A DNA stretch of 53,933 nt from Aquipseudomonas alcaligenes MRY13-0052 (GCA_000474255.1 BATO01000038.1:1-53933); one strand, 5' to 3'. Counted from the stretch's first letter, positions 24,856-32,825 are shown. Notes: generated from the letters alone by a model not told the origin. A program made the numbers and translations.

Positions 24856-26391
24856 TCAGTGCACCGCGTCCGCCTGGCTTCGCGTCGGCCTTGGGGCCGG
24901 GCTGCCGTGGTGGTCGTCATCGTCGGCCAGCGGCACTTCGTTACCTTCGGCGTCGTACAGCTTGCCGTTCTGGAAGTAATCGCCATCGTTCAGCGCGGCG
25001 ATGTCGGTGTAGCGCAGGCTGCGTTCGTGGCCGGCGGAGATCACCGAAGGCTGGTCGGGGTTACCGGCGGTGAACTGGTTGAACACCAGGTTCAGCAGGA
25101 TGGCCATGATTGCCGCCGAGCTGATGCCGGAATGGAAGATGGTTTCGAACCAGGCGGGGAAGTGCTCGTAGAAGCTCGGTGCGGCGATCGGGATCATGCC
25201 GAAGCCGAGGGAGGTGGAGACGATGATCAGGTTCATGTTGTTGCGGTAGTCGACCTTGGCCAGGGTGCGGATGCCGCTGGCGGCGACGGTGCCGAACAGC
25301 ACGATGCCGGCGCCCCCAAGTACCGAGGTCGGCACGGCAGCGACCACGCGCCCCATCACCGGCAGCAGGCCCAGGGTGACCAGGATCAGGCCACCGGTGG
25401 CCACCACGTAGCGGCTCTTCACACCGGTGACGGCGACCAGGCCGACGTTCTGGGCGAAGGCGCTCTGGGTGAAGGAACCGAACAGCGGCGCCAGCACGCT
25501 GGACAGCATGTCGGCGCGCAGGCCGTTGCCGAGGCGCTTGGAGTCGACCTTGGTGCCGATGATCTCGCCCACGGCGAGGATATCGGCCGAGGTTTCCACC
25601 AGGGTCACCAGGATCACGATGCACATCGACAGGATGGCGGCAACGTGGAAGGTCGGCATGCCGAAGTGCAGCAGCGACGGCATCGCCACGATCGGGCCTT
25701 CAGCGACCTTGGAGAAATCGGTCAGGCCCAGGGCCATGGCGATCAGGGTGCCAAGGACCATGGCCAGGAGGATCGACAGGCGCGAGATGGTGGAGCTGCC
25801 GATCTTGCTCAGCAGCAGCACGATGCCCAGGGTCATGGCGGCCAGGCCGATGTTGGTCATGCTGCCGAAGTCCGGGGACTGGCTGTTACCGCCCATGGCC
25901 CAGCGTGCGGCCACCGGCATCAGCGTCAGGCCGATGGTGGTGATCACCACCCCCGTGACCAAGGGCGGGAAGAACTTGGTGACGCGGGAGAAGATGGGGG
26001 TGATCAACAGGCCGATCAGTGATGCGGCCATCACCGCGCCCAGCACCGACTGGATGCCGCCCTCACCGTTGTTGCTGCCGAGGATGGCGATCATGGTGGC
26101 GACGCCGGCGAAGGACACGCCCTGGACGAGGGGCAGCTGACAGCCGAAGAACGGCAGGCCGAGGGTCTGGAGGAGGGTTGCGAGGCCGCCAGCGAACAAC
26201 GAGGCGGCGATCAACAGACCGATTTCGGAAGGGCTTAGCCCTGCCGCCTGGCCGAGGATCAGCGGGACGGCGACTATGCCGCCATACATCGTCAGGACAT
26301 GCTGCAATCCGTAGGCGAGGTTGGCGCCGATGCCAAGGTTCTCGTCTTCCGGACGTGATGCGACGGACGTAGCTTCGGATAGCTTGTTCAT
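24856..26391 (-). CDS. NCS2 (NAT) family nucleobase permease, xanthine/urate/uracil type
   Basis: About 511 residues and 14 membrane segments. The NAT signature is present as QNVGLVAVTGVKSRYVVATG, and VETSADILAVGEIIG matches the substrate-binding segment of XanP/UacT-like purine transporters. It probably imports xanthine or uric acid with protons. The C-terminus is unusually charged (DDDDHHG). The start is ambiguous: ATG at 26391 (MNKLSEATS), or a GTG at 26403 with a slightly better ribosome site. The long AT-rich leader carries several palindromes (26465-26661), so regulation by a purine-responsive repressor is plausible. Confidence 0.9.
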   Translation of the reverse strand: MNKLSEATSVASRPEDENLGIGANLAYGLQHVLTMYGGIVAVPLILGQAAGLSPSEIGLLIAASLFAGGLATLLQTLGLPFFGCQLPLVQGVSFAGVATMIAILGSNNGEGGIQSVLGAVMAASLIGLLITPIFSRVTKFFPPLVTGVVITTIGLTLMPVAARWAMGGNSQSPDFGSMTNIGLAAMTLGIVLLLSKIGSSTISRLSILLAMVLGTLIAMALGLTDFSKVAEGPIVAMPSLLHFGMPTFHVAAILSMCIVILVTLVETSADILAVGEIIGTKVDSKRLGNGLRADMLSSVLAPLFGSFTQSAFAQNVGLVAVTGVKSRYVVATGGLILVTLGLLPVMGRVVAAVPTSVLGGAGIVLFGTVAASGIRTLAKVDYRNNMNLIIVSTSLGFGMIPIAAPSFYEHFPAWFETIFHSGISSAAIMAILLNLVFNQFTAGNPDQPSVISAGHERSLRYTDIAALNDGDYFQNGKLYDAEGNEVPLADDDDHHGSPAPRPTRSQADAVH

Positions 26392-26464
26392 GAGGAGGTG
26401 CACTCACTTCTTGTCGTTGTTGTGGGCGCACTGTAAACAAAAGTGTCTGCATATATCCAGAGGG

Positions 26465-26474
26465 TTGTATACAA
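26465..26474. promoter_or_regulatory. Palindrome TTGTATACAA, GntR-type operator candidate
   Basis: A perfect 10-bp palindrome 74 bases upstream of the permease start. It fits the TNGTNNACNA form reported for FadR-type GntR repressors. No GntR gene is in the window. Confidence 0.5.
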
Positions 26475-26502
26475 AAAATACGCTAGTGAAATCCTCATTT
26501 CC

Positions 26503-26516
26503 TGACCAAGTGGTCA
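26503..26516. promoter_or_regulatory. Palindrome TGACCA-N2-TGGTCA, copy 1
   Basis: Perfect 6-bp arms around AG. The same element occurs 145 bases away at 26648-26661. Both lie in the gap between the divergent permease and small-protein genes, so one regulator may control either or both. Confidence 0.6.
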
Positions 26517-26647
26517 TAACCCTGTATCCATGCGGGTTGCGGCCTGAAGGCAGCAAAAGCGGACGTGACGGACGGCACTTTTCGAGTCGTGGCACGGCTC
26601 ACACTGACAGTGTTTACAGCGACTGGATTTCGCCTACGCTGATGCCG

Positions 26648-26661
26648 TGACCAGGTGGTCA
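26648..26661. promoter_or_regulatory. Palindrome TGACCA-N2-TGGTCA, copy 2
   Basis: Perfect 6-bp arms around GG, 29 bases upstream of the ATG of the small protein at 26691, a position where a bound protein could block transcription. Confidence 0.6.
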
Positions 26662-26690
26662 GCCCAACCGCATTCAAGGAGGAAACGCGC

Positions 26691-26957
26691 ATGCCGCTCG
26701 CCATGGCCGATATCGGCAAACTCTTCACCCTCTACATGCCCGCCTACATGTGCGAGGCGACCCGCATGGAAAACGGCACGGTCTCGCTGCAATTCACCCG
26801 CCGTACCGATCTGGACGTGATCACCATCCACGGCATGACCCAGGCCGAGCTGTCGTCGCCGCTGTCCATCCGGCAGCTGAGCAAGGTGCTGAGCGAGGAA
26901 TTCGCCATTGCCATCGCCAACCGCCGCAGCTTTCGACCCCGCGCCCTGAGCGCGTGA
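26691..26957 (+). CDS. Small DUF1652-like protein, 88 residues
   Basis: AAGGAGG stands eight bases before the ATG, a near-perfect ribosome site. The protein (MPLAMADIGKLFTLYMPAYM, then CEATRMENGTVSLQF) has the spacing of a short helix, a conserved cysteine and two beta strands followed by a C-terminal helix (SIRQLSKVLSEEFAIAIANR). This recalls the Pseudomonas DUF1652 proteins (usually 75-100 residues, function unknown), but I cannot verify the family. It is divergent from the NCS2 permease. The upstream part of the open frame (from 26655) is not translated. Confidence 0.72.
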   Translation: MPLAMADIGKLFTLYMPAYMCEATRMENGTVSLQFTRRTDLDVITIHGMTQAELSSPLSIRQLSKVLSEEFAIAIANRRSFRPRALSA

Positions 26958-26968
26958 CCCCAGCGGCA

Positions 26969-26990
26969 CGCCCGGGCAACCACCCGGGCG
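26969..26990 (+). terminator. GC-rich hairpin after the small protein gene
   Basis: CGCCCGGG-CAACCA-CCCGGGCG, a perfect 8-bp stem 11 bases after the stop codon. It has no T-run, so termination is only likely, not shown. Confidence 0.45.
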
Positions 26991-27197
26991 CGCCGTCGCA
27001 ACCCGCATCCTTCCGCCCTCCTCGACCCGCGCTGCACGCGACCGGAACCCGCAAGCCCCTGCATCGCTCCAATCTGCGGTCGCCGCCGGCATTCGCCGTT
27101 GCGACGAAAGATCGGCTTCGCACTGGCGCAGGCCCCGGTTTCCGCTGCACTATCGCAACGGGAGAAAGAGCCAGGTTCGCCAACAAGGAAGGCTGCA

Positions 27198-27428
27198 ATG
27201 CATTACTTCGATATCCAGTACAAGCTCAGGGGCGCACCAAGAAGCCTTCGTGTGCGCCACACGGAAAAGGAAATGGGCCTGGAGCTGGCCCTCGCGCACA
27301 TCATTGCCGAGCACCGCGGGCAGCTGGAGGTGGACCGCAGCCTGGGCGGCTCCTCCTTCGAGAACAAGGTGCTCGCCTCCCAGGAGATCGGCGTCTCCGG
27401 CGTCACCACCCACCGGGTGGACGGCTAG
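27198..27428 (+). CDS. Small hypothetical protein, 76 residues
   Basis: MHYFDIQYKLRGAPRSLRVR and onward is a short soluble protein with a beta-hairpin-like start and a central helix (GLELALAHIIAEHRG). AAGGA lies nine bases before the ATG. It shares the form [I/S]xYxxxGxPRxxxxx with the 88-residue protein at 28092, so the two may be distant paralogues. The family resembles small Pseudomonas-only proteins of unknown function (DUF6555-like), by memory. It is convergent with the SRAP-like gene, with six bases between the stops. Confidence 0.7.
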   Translation: MHYFDIQYKLRGAPRSLRVRHTEKEMGLELALAHIIAEHRGQLEVDRSLGGSSFENKVLASQEIGVSGVTTHRVDG

Positions 27429-27434
27429 CCCGGA

Positions 27435-27857
27435 TCAGGCCGAGATCAACGGCCAACGGTCCTGGATGAATTCGCAGCCCAGCGGCGGCTGCCCGATCAC
27501 CACATAGACCCGGCGCTCCCGCTCGGTCTCCAGCAGCACGCCTTGCAGGCACTGGCTCGCCACCAGGTCGAACCAGTGCGGCTGCTGCGCCCGGTCCTTC
27601 TCCATGTAGCGCTGCACGGCGATCTTCACCGCCTGTGGGCGATAGGGCTCCCAGGCTTCCAGGGTCATGCAGTTCTCCCGCGCCCAGCCACTGGCGGGCA
27701 AGGCCCCCGGCTGCCGTGGCCGGCGCCCCCAGGGAACCCACTCGATGGAGCCATCGGGTCGCACCACGGGCAGTTCCGCCCTGGGGCTGAGGAAGTACAC
27801 CCGCCTCGCCCTGCCGCTTTCCGTAAAACGACCCGCCACCTCGACGCCTCCGCACAT
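27435..27857 (-). CDS. Minimal SRAP/HMCES (YedK)-like protein
   Basis: 140 residues starting MCGGVEV. Cys2 becomes the N-terminus after Met removal, as in SRAP proteins, where it forms a thiazolidine cross-link to abasic sites in single-stranded DNA. Other landmarks align with YedK: PRAELPVV, VPWGRRP (for WG-P-W), WARENC (for the NARxE segment), RYMEKD...PHWF (for YEWK...PY, E86) and IQDRWPLI (for IHDRMPVI). The catalytic histidine of the last motif is Gln132 here. The protein is much shorter than the usual 220 or so residues. The ATG at 27857 is chosen because it places Cys at position 2. Family assignment is mine from motif order, not a database match. Confidence 0.7.
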   Translation of the reverse strand: MCGGVEVAGRFTESGRARRVYFLSPRAELPVVRPDGSIEWVPWGRRPRQPGALPASGWARENCMTLEAWEPYRPQAVKIAVQRYMEKDRAQQPHWFDLVASQCLQGVLLETERERRVYVVIGQPPLGCEFIQDRWPLISA

Positions 27858-28091
27858 GACGACCCCCGAACCCTGGCTACCGATAGGAAAATCGACCGTT
27901 AAAAACGACTTCCGCTGCATGGCGTGACATGCCTTTCGTCGCCAAGTGCCGCCAATGCTCAAGGGCGCGGGTTGCAGCAGATTGCTAGCATTGCCAGCGC
28001 GGCGCGTTCTGCTAGGTTTGCCACTTCTGATATCAGGGGGTCATCGGTACGCCAGTGCACCGATGCAGTGCGATCGAGTCCGCAGACGCTT

Positions 28092-28358
28092 ATGGAATGG
28101 TTGATCAGTTACCGGTTCAAGGGTGAACCCCGGCACATGAAGATGAACACCCGGGACATCCCCAACATCAAGGCCATAGGCTTCTCCATCTACACCCTCG
28201 AGTTCCCGGGCGAGAAACGGCCGTCCCGCTCCAGCGAAGCGATCCAGGATTGGCTCGCCGACTGCAACATCGAAGTCACCGACGTGCGCCTGCTACGGCG
28301 CACGGGCGGCGCCGAGGCACCCTACAGCCAGCTGCTGCCCGGGCGCGATTCGTCCTGA
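28092..28358 (+). CDS. Small hypothetical protein, 88 residues
   Basis: MEWLISYRFKGEPRHMKMNT and onward; soluble, with a central strand-rich region (AIGFSIYTLEFPGEK) and a C-terminal IEVTDVRLLRRTGG. I do not recognise a family beyond its likeness to the 76-residue protein at 27198. The ribosome site is weak. The open frame continues upstream to 27924 but that part lacks coding character. It is convergent with the cystathionine beta-lyase gene (19 bases between stops). Confidence 0.6.
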   Translation: MEWLISYRFKGEPRHMKMNTRDIPNIKAIGFSIYTLEFPGEKRPSRSSEAIQDWLADCNIEVTDVRLLRRTGGAEAPYSQLLPGRDSS

Positions 28359-28376
28359 CCGCCCATCCGCAGCGTC

Positions 28377-29558
28377 TCAGCCAGCTGCGGCCAGGCGGGC
28401 GAAACCACGGGCCAGGTCGCCCTTGAGGTCGTCCATGTCTTCCAGGCCGATCTGCAGGCGCAAGGCGAAGCCTTCGGCCTCCCAGCGGGTGGCGGTGCGG
28501 TAGGTGCTGCAATCGAAGGGGATCACCAGGCTTTCGTAGCCGCCCCAGGAGAAGCCCATGCTGAAGATCGACAGGTTGTCGAGCATCGCCGCCAGGCCAT
28601 CGCGGGTGTAGCCCGGCGCCAGGACGATGGAGAACAGCCCGGACGAGCCCTTGAAGTCGCGCTTCCAGTGGGCATGGCCGGGGCAGCTCTCGAAGGCCGG
28701 GTGCAACACGCGGGACACCTCCGGGCGCTCGCTCAGCCAGCGGGCCATCTCCAGGCCACGCCGCTCTGCTTCCTTGAGCCGCAGGAACAGCGTGCGCATG
28801 CCACGCAGCGCCTGCACGCAGTCTTCCGCGCCGGGCAGCATCGACATGGCGTCGTAGGTGGCGCGCAGGGCCGGCCAGCAAGCCTCGTTGGCGGTGACCA
28901 GCCCCAGCAGGATGTCCGAATGCCCGCCCAGGTACTTGGTGCCCGCCTCCACCGTCAGGTCGATGCCGTGGTCGTGGCCACGGAAGAAGATCGGCGTCGC
29001 CCAGGTGTTGTCGAGGATGGTCTTCACCCCGTGGCGGCGCGCCACCTCCACCAGGGCCGGGATGTCCTGCACCTCGAAGCTCTGCGAGCCGGGCGCTTCC
29101 AGGAACAGGGTGGTGGTGTTCGGGCCGATCAGGCGTTCGATATCGGCGCCGATCATCGGGTCGTAGTAGGTGGTGGTCACGCCGTAGCGAGCCAGCATCT
29201 GGTTGCAGAAATTGCGCGTGGGCCGGTAGACGCTGTCGGGGATCAGGATGTGATCGCCCGCCTTGGTGGTGCTGAACAGCGCCAGCGCCACGGCCCCCAG
29301 GCCCGAGGTGGACAGCACGGTGCCCTTGGCGCCGGTGAGCTGGGTCCAGGCGTCCTCCAGGTGGGCGATGGTCGGCGAACCGGCCGTGCCGTAGGAGAAG
29401 CGGCTGCGCCGGGCTTCGATGTCATCCAGCGTCTTGTAGATGATGGTCGAGCCCTTGTAGAGCGGCGCGTTGACGAAGCCGAACTGCTCCGCCGGGTCGC
29501 GGCCGAGCATGGTGAGCTGGGTGCTGATACTGAATGCCGGGATATCGTCTTTGTTCAT
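28377..29558 (-). CDS. metC: Cystathionine beta-lyase
   Basis: 393 residues of the Cys/Met-metabolism PLP family. APLYKGSTIIYKTLDDIEAR lies near the N-terminus, RFSYGTAGSPT binds phosphate with the neighbouring subunit, TILDNTWATPIFF supplies the cofactor aspartate, and VEAGTKYLGGHSDILLG contains the Schiff-base lysine. The beta-lyase form (YGTAGSPT and GHSD) fits MetC-type enzymes, which split cystathionine to homocysteine, pyruvate and ammonia. The start ATG at 29558 is the first reasonable one; no strong ribosome site is visible. The gene is monocistronic by position. Confidence 0.88.
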   Translation of the reverse strand: MNKDDIPAFSISTQLTMLGRDPAEQFGFVNAPLYKGSTIIYKTLDDIEARRSRFSYGTAGSPTIAHLEDAWTQLTGAKGTVLSTSGLGAVALALFSTTKAGDHILIPDSVYRPTRNFCNQMLARYGVTTTYYDPMIGADIERLIGPNTTTLFLEAPGSQSFEVQDIPALVEVARRHGVKTILDNTWATPIFFRGHDHGIDLTVEAGTKYLGGHSDILLGLVTANEACWPALRATYDAMSMLPGAEDCVQALRGMRTLFLRLKEAERRGLEMARWLSERPEVSRVLHPAFESCPGHAHWKRDFKGSSGLFSIVLAPGYTRDGLAAMLDNLSIFSMGFSWGGYESLVIPFDCSTYRTATRWEAEGFALRLQIGLEDMDDLKGDLARGFARLAAAG

Positions 29559-29949
29559 TGCGAGGCGGACCAGGGATCGTCGAAGCAAGCGATGCTACCT
29601 GAAGCCTGCCCGTGGTTCACGAAGGCTTCCCATCAGCGACTGGCTTTAACGCCCAGGGCAATACCGCGTTAGGACGTGGCGTTGCTTTTGGCTCCCTGGC
29701 AGAGGGCACACCAGACCTCGAAGCGTGCAGCCACTGCTCACTCCGGACGGGTGTGCTGCGCGCACCTGGAACTCGCCGGAAGCACCGTGCGGCGGTGCCA
29801 CGGCACACCCTACGATCCTGTCGGGTCCTCCGCTTGAATCCTCACAGGCAGAGCCGATGACTCATGACCACGTCCTGAGGACATGGCTTCCCACGCTCGA
29901 ATGAAAACATCACACGCGCGACATGAAACCGTCATCCAATCCCACGATC

Positions 29950-30047
29950 ATGGCCCCGCATCCAACGGCAGATGGATGCATGCAAAATGCTTCTGATTGG
30001 CAGGCCCATATGGGTAATACCGACCTCTTGCAGGTCGGTTTTTTTTG
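29950..30047 (+). ncRNA. Candidate small RNA or leader ending in a strong terminator
   Basis: The 590-base gap 29559-30148 has no convincing gene. Its right part contains consecutive hairpins: GCATCC-N10-GGATGC (29958-29979), CCCATATGGG (30005-30014) and the terminator at 30019. No plus-strand gene ends upstream, so the terminator must close either a small RNA or a leader of the 63-residue gene at 30149. I see no convincing sigma-70 or sigma-54 promoter, and the 5' end given is a guess. Confidence 0.4.
30019..30046 (+). terminator. Strong rho-independent terminator without an upstream gene
   Basis: ACCGACCT-CTTGC-AGGTCGGT followed by eight T. A perfect 8-bp stem with a long T-run on the plus strand only. 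Confidence 0.9.
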
Positions 30048-30148
30048 CGCCCGGGAATCTGTTGCAGGCCATTGCCAGCCGGCTCGCTGCAACCTCACGG
30101 CAACATTCATCCCCCAGACTGCGCGCAGTTTTCCCCGAGGTCCTACCC

Positions 30149-30340
30149 GTGACACGCGCCACACGAGATTTCCGCAAGAACCTGGAACGCGTCGCCATCC
30201 ACAACGAGGACGCCGCCATCGCCGTGATGCGCGCCGCCGACCGTATCGGCGACGAGTCCCTGCGCCAGCAGCTGTTCGCCGTCATCCAGCGCATGCACCA
30301 GGACGCCCTGGACCTGCGCGCCATGCGGGACGCCGTCTAG
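30149..30340 (+). CDS. Small hypothetical helical protein, 63 residues
   Basis: It starts at GTG 30149 with GAGG eight bases upstream: VTRATRDFRKNLERVAIHNE and onward. It is soluble and almost wholly helical (AAIAVMRAADRIGDESLRQQ), with no cysteine. I do not recognise a family. The terminator at 30019-30046 lies 100 bases upstream and could act as an attenuator for it. It is convergent with the flavin reductase gene of the HPA hydroxylase. Confidence 0.6.
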   Translation: MTRATRDFRKNLERVAIHNEDAAIAVMRAADRIGDESLRQQLFAVIQRMHQDALDLRAMRDAV

Positions 30341-30362
30341 GCCTCCCGCACGGCACCTCGCC

Positions 30363-31307
30363 TCAGGCCTCGCCCAGTCGGGCGACCGCCCGCAGCATCT
30401 CCTTGAAGGTGGCCAGCTGCTCCTGGCTGAAGCGGGCGAAGACGCGCTCCTGCTGGCGTTCGGCGATCTCCCAGAGGGTTTCCGCCTGGTCCATGCCCGC
30501 GGGCGTGAGGCTGCAGCCCTGGGCATCGCCGGCGAGCATGCCCTTGCGGGTCAGGGTGTCCACCGCCGCTTCGATCTCCCGCGTCGGCATGTTCACCAGT
30601 TGCTGCAGGGCGGCCATGCCCAGGCTCGCATCCTTCTCCAGCACCATCAGCATGCGCGCCTCGCTGGTGCGCAGCCCGGTGGACAGCTGCCGGGGCTGGT
30701 AGTCCTCCTGGTAGCCGCGCACGGCCTGGGTCATCAGGTAATAGAGGTTGTCGTTGAGGCGCCCCTGGAAGGCGGTGCGGGTGGCGGCCTCGTCCTTCTT
30801 CAGCAGGCGCGGGTGCGGCAGCACCGTCGAATAGGCGCCCTGGTGATACAGCAGCGGCGCCCGGCCCAGATCATCGAAGGCGACGACCTTGCCAATCAGG
30901 ATCCAGTGATCGCCACCGTCCAGCTCCTGGTACTTCTCACACTGGAAGCGCGCCGCGCATTCCTCAAGCAGCGGCGCACCACCGGCACCCTCCTCCACGC
31001 GCAGGCCGGCGAAGCGGTCGTCGCTGGGGCGGGCGAACTGGTTGGAAATGTCGATCTGGTCGGCGGCCAGCACGTTCACCGCGAAGTGCCCGGCACGGGC
31101 GAAGACCTCGTGGCTGGTGGCGCGCTTGTCGATGCTCCAGAGCACTAGCGGCGGGTCCAGCGACACCGAGTTGAAGCTGTTGGCGGTCATGCCCACGCGG
31201 CGGCCATCGGCGGCGGCGGTCATGACGGTCACGCCGGTGGCGAAGTTACCCAGGGCACGGCGGAAGGCACGCGGGTCGAAGCCCGCTTCATTGTTCTGTT
31301 GAGTCAT
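30363..31307 (-). CDS. 4-Hydroxyphenylacetate 3-hydroxylase, reductase component (flavin reductase fused to MarR-like domain)
   Basis: 314 residues. The first 165 are a flavin reductase domain (FRRALGNFATGVTVMTAAAD, GMTANSFNSVSLDPPLVLWS, HFAVNVLAADQ). The remainder is a MarR-like winged helix (SEARMLMVLEKDASLGMAAL, then PTREIEAAVDTLTRKGML). This fusion and length match the C1 reductase of Acinetobacter HPA hydroxylase, where the C-terminal domain senses HPA and stimulates NADH-dependent FMN reduction. It supplies reduced flavin to the oxygenase 68 bases upstream on the same strand. It is not the small HpaC of enteric bacteria. The start ATG is at 31307. Confidence 0.88.
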   Translation of the reverse strand: MTQQNNEAGFDPRAFRRALGNFATGVTVMTAAADGRRVGMTANSFNSVSLDPPLVLWSIDKRATSHEVFARAGHFAVNVLAADQIDISNQFARPSDDRFAGLRVEEGAGGAPLLEECAARFQCEKYQELDGGDHWILIGKVVAFDDLGRAPLLYHQGAYSTVLPHPRLLKKDEAATRTAFQGRLNDNLYYLMTQAVRGYQEDYQPRQLSTGLRTSEARMLMVLEKDASLGMAALQQLVNMPTREIEAAVDTLTRKGMLAGDAQGCSLTPAGMDQAETLWEIAERQQERVFARFSQEQLATFKEMLRAVARLGEA

Positions 31308-31375
31308 GGCGATTCCTCGCAACCGGGCCCGCGCCCGGTTGGCAGGTGAGCGAACGGAGTGTGGCGCGGAGCAGG

Positions 31376-32548
31376 TCAGACCATGCTCGGGTCGGGCTCC
31401 AGGCCCATCAGCTCGCGGCCGAGTATCTGCGCGCAGACGTCGTAGTCGGTGTACGCGTGGGCGCCGGTCATGTGCGAGTCGCGGAACAGCCGCTGCATCT
31501 CGTTGGCGTCGAACCAGGCGGTGCCGCCGGCATCCTCGAACAGGCGGTCCACGGCCTGGATGCACATCTTCACCGCATAGGCCTGGTTGGTGCGCCAGAA
31601 GGCCAGGGTCGGGCGATCCGGGTACTGGTGGCGCTCGGCGTGTTCGGCGTGCTCCTGCCAGGTCTTCTCCAGGAAGGCACGGGCGGCAGCGACCTGGTGG
31701 GTGGATTCGGCCAGGCGCATCAATGCCGGGGTGGCGGTGCCGACACTGACGCCGGTGTAGGCACGCACACGGTTCCTGGTCTTCTCGGCATAGGCCACCA
31801 GCATGCGCTCGGCGACGCCCAGGCTGATGGCGGCGAAACCACTGGCGAAGTACGGGCGGTAGGGGGCGTAGAAGATCTTGCTGTCCGGGTACAGACCGAA
31901 GCCGGCGGAACGGCCTTCCATCATGTCCTTGGCCGCCTCGATGCGGTGATCGGGAATGAACACGTCCTTGAGGATCAGCGTCTTGGTGCCGCTGCTGCGC
32001 ATGCCGGCGACGTACCAGTCGTCACGTATATCGTAGTCCGCACGGGGCACCACGCCGAAGCAATAGACCGGCGGCTCGCCCTCGCCCGCCGGGCGGCGGA
32101 AGCCGACGATGGCCCATTCGGCGTGGTCGCAGCCGCTGCTCCAGCCCAACTCACCGTTGAGGATGATGCCGCCCTCGACGTTCTCGGCCTTGCCGAAGGG
32201 CGCGATGCTGCTGCTCGCGGTGGCGTCGCGGTTCTCGCCCCACACCTCGTCCTGCAGGCGCTTGGAGAACATCGCCATCTGGTGGCTGTGGGTGCACAGC
32301 AGGCTGAAGGCCCAGGCGGTGCCGCCACAGGCGCCGGCCAGGGCCACCACGCAGTCGGCGAACTCGGGCAGGGAGATTTCCAGGCCACCGTAGGCCTTGG
32401 GCTGGAAGGCGCGGTGCATGCCGATGCCCTTGAGCATGGCGATGTTCTCGGCGGGCACCATGCGCTCCTGCTCCGCACGGGCGGCATTGGCGGCGATGGC
32501 AGGCAGGATGGCACGGAGGTCTTCGAGCAGAGGATTTGGCTTTTTCAT
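31376..32548 (-). CDS. 4-Hydroxyphenylacetate 3-hydroxylase, oxygenase component (C2 type)
   Basis: 390 residues with the acyl-CoA dehydrogenase fold of group D flavin monooxygenases. RAFQPKAYGGLEISLPEFAD, GGTAWAFSLLCTHSHQMAMF and LGWSSGCDHAEWAIVGFRR surround the flavin site, and AGMRSSGTKTLILKDVFIPD follows. It hydroxylates 4-hydroxyphenylacetate at C3 with reduced FMN and oxygen to give homoprotocatechuate, the substrate of the hpa operon at 41.8-50.8 kb. It is expected to work with the fused reductase encoded just downstream. The family also contains other phenol hydroxylases, so the substrate is assigned by context. The ribosome site is weak. Confidence 0.87.
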   Translation of the reverse strand: MKKPNPLLEDLRAILPAIAANAARAEQERMVPAENIAMLKGIGMHRAFQPKAYGGLEISLPEFADCVVALAGACGGTAWAFSLLCTHSHQMAMFSKRLQDEVWGENRDATASSSIAPFGKAENVEGGIILNGELGWSSGCDHAEWAIVGFRRPAGEGEPPVYCFGVVPRADYDIRDDWYVAGMRSSGTKTLILKDVFIPDHRIEAAKDMMEGRSAGFGLYPDSKIFYAPYRPYFASGFAAISLGVAERMLVAYAEKTRNRVRAYTGVSVGTATPALMRLAESTHQVAAARAFLEKTWQEHAEHAERHQYPDRPTLAFWRTNQAYAVKMCIQAVDRLFEDAGGTAWFDANEMQRLFRDSHMTGAHAYTDYDVCAQILGRELMGLEPDPSMV

Positions 32549-32744
32549 GCGGATACCCGGTCTATTTATTGTTAGTCGCCACCGGTTGGGCCGGCCCTCG
32601 CCGCGTGGGGCGAAGAGGCTGATTCCGGTAACCTGGGGCCCATTATGAAGATGTGAACGATGGCTAAAAATGCACGATCCGGATACTCGATTGCACTTTC
32701 CATGGCGAAAAAGCGTTCTCCGAAGAAATCCCCGGCGGGGAACG

Positions 32745-32759
32745 ATTAATGTGTTAACG
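32745..32759 (-). promoter_or_regulatory. HPA-island operator candidate, copy 1
   Basis: Minus strand CGTTAACACATTAAT, matching the sites at 38253 and 41644 in 13 invariant positions of 15. It lies 197 bases before the oxygenase ATG and 67 bases before the divergent MFS ATG, in the only AT-rich part of the gap 32549-32825. A 29-codon ORF at 32660-32749 in this gap is not convincing. Confidence 0.65.
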
Positions 32760-32825
32760 ATCCGCCTTTTCCTTTAGCATTCACCCCCGAGAAACCCGCC
32801 TCCAGCCCAGCCCGAAAGCCCGCCG

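Noticed and set aside
29881-29900. Sigma-54 promoter (TGGCTTCCCACGCTCG) for the candidate small RNA
   Set aside because: The GG and GC are separated by 8 rather than 10 bases, so it does not fit the consensus.
32660-32749. 29-codon ORF (MAKNARSGYSIALSMAKKRS...) upstream of the MFS gene
   Set aside because: It has no ribosome site, overlaps the operator candidate and is AT-rich promoter DNA; it could be a leader peptide but nothing supports it.
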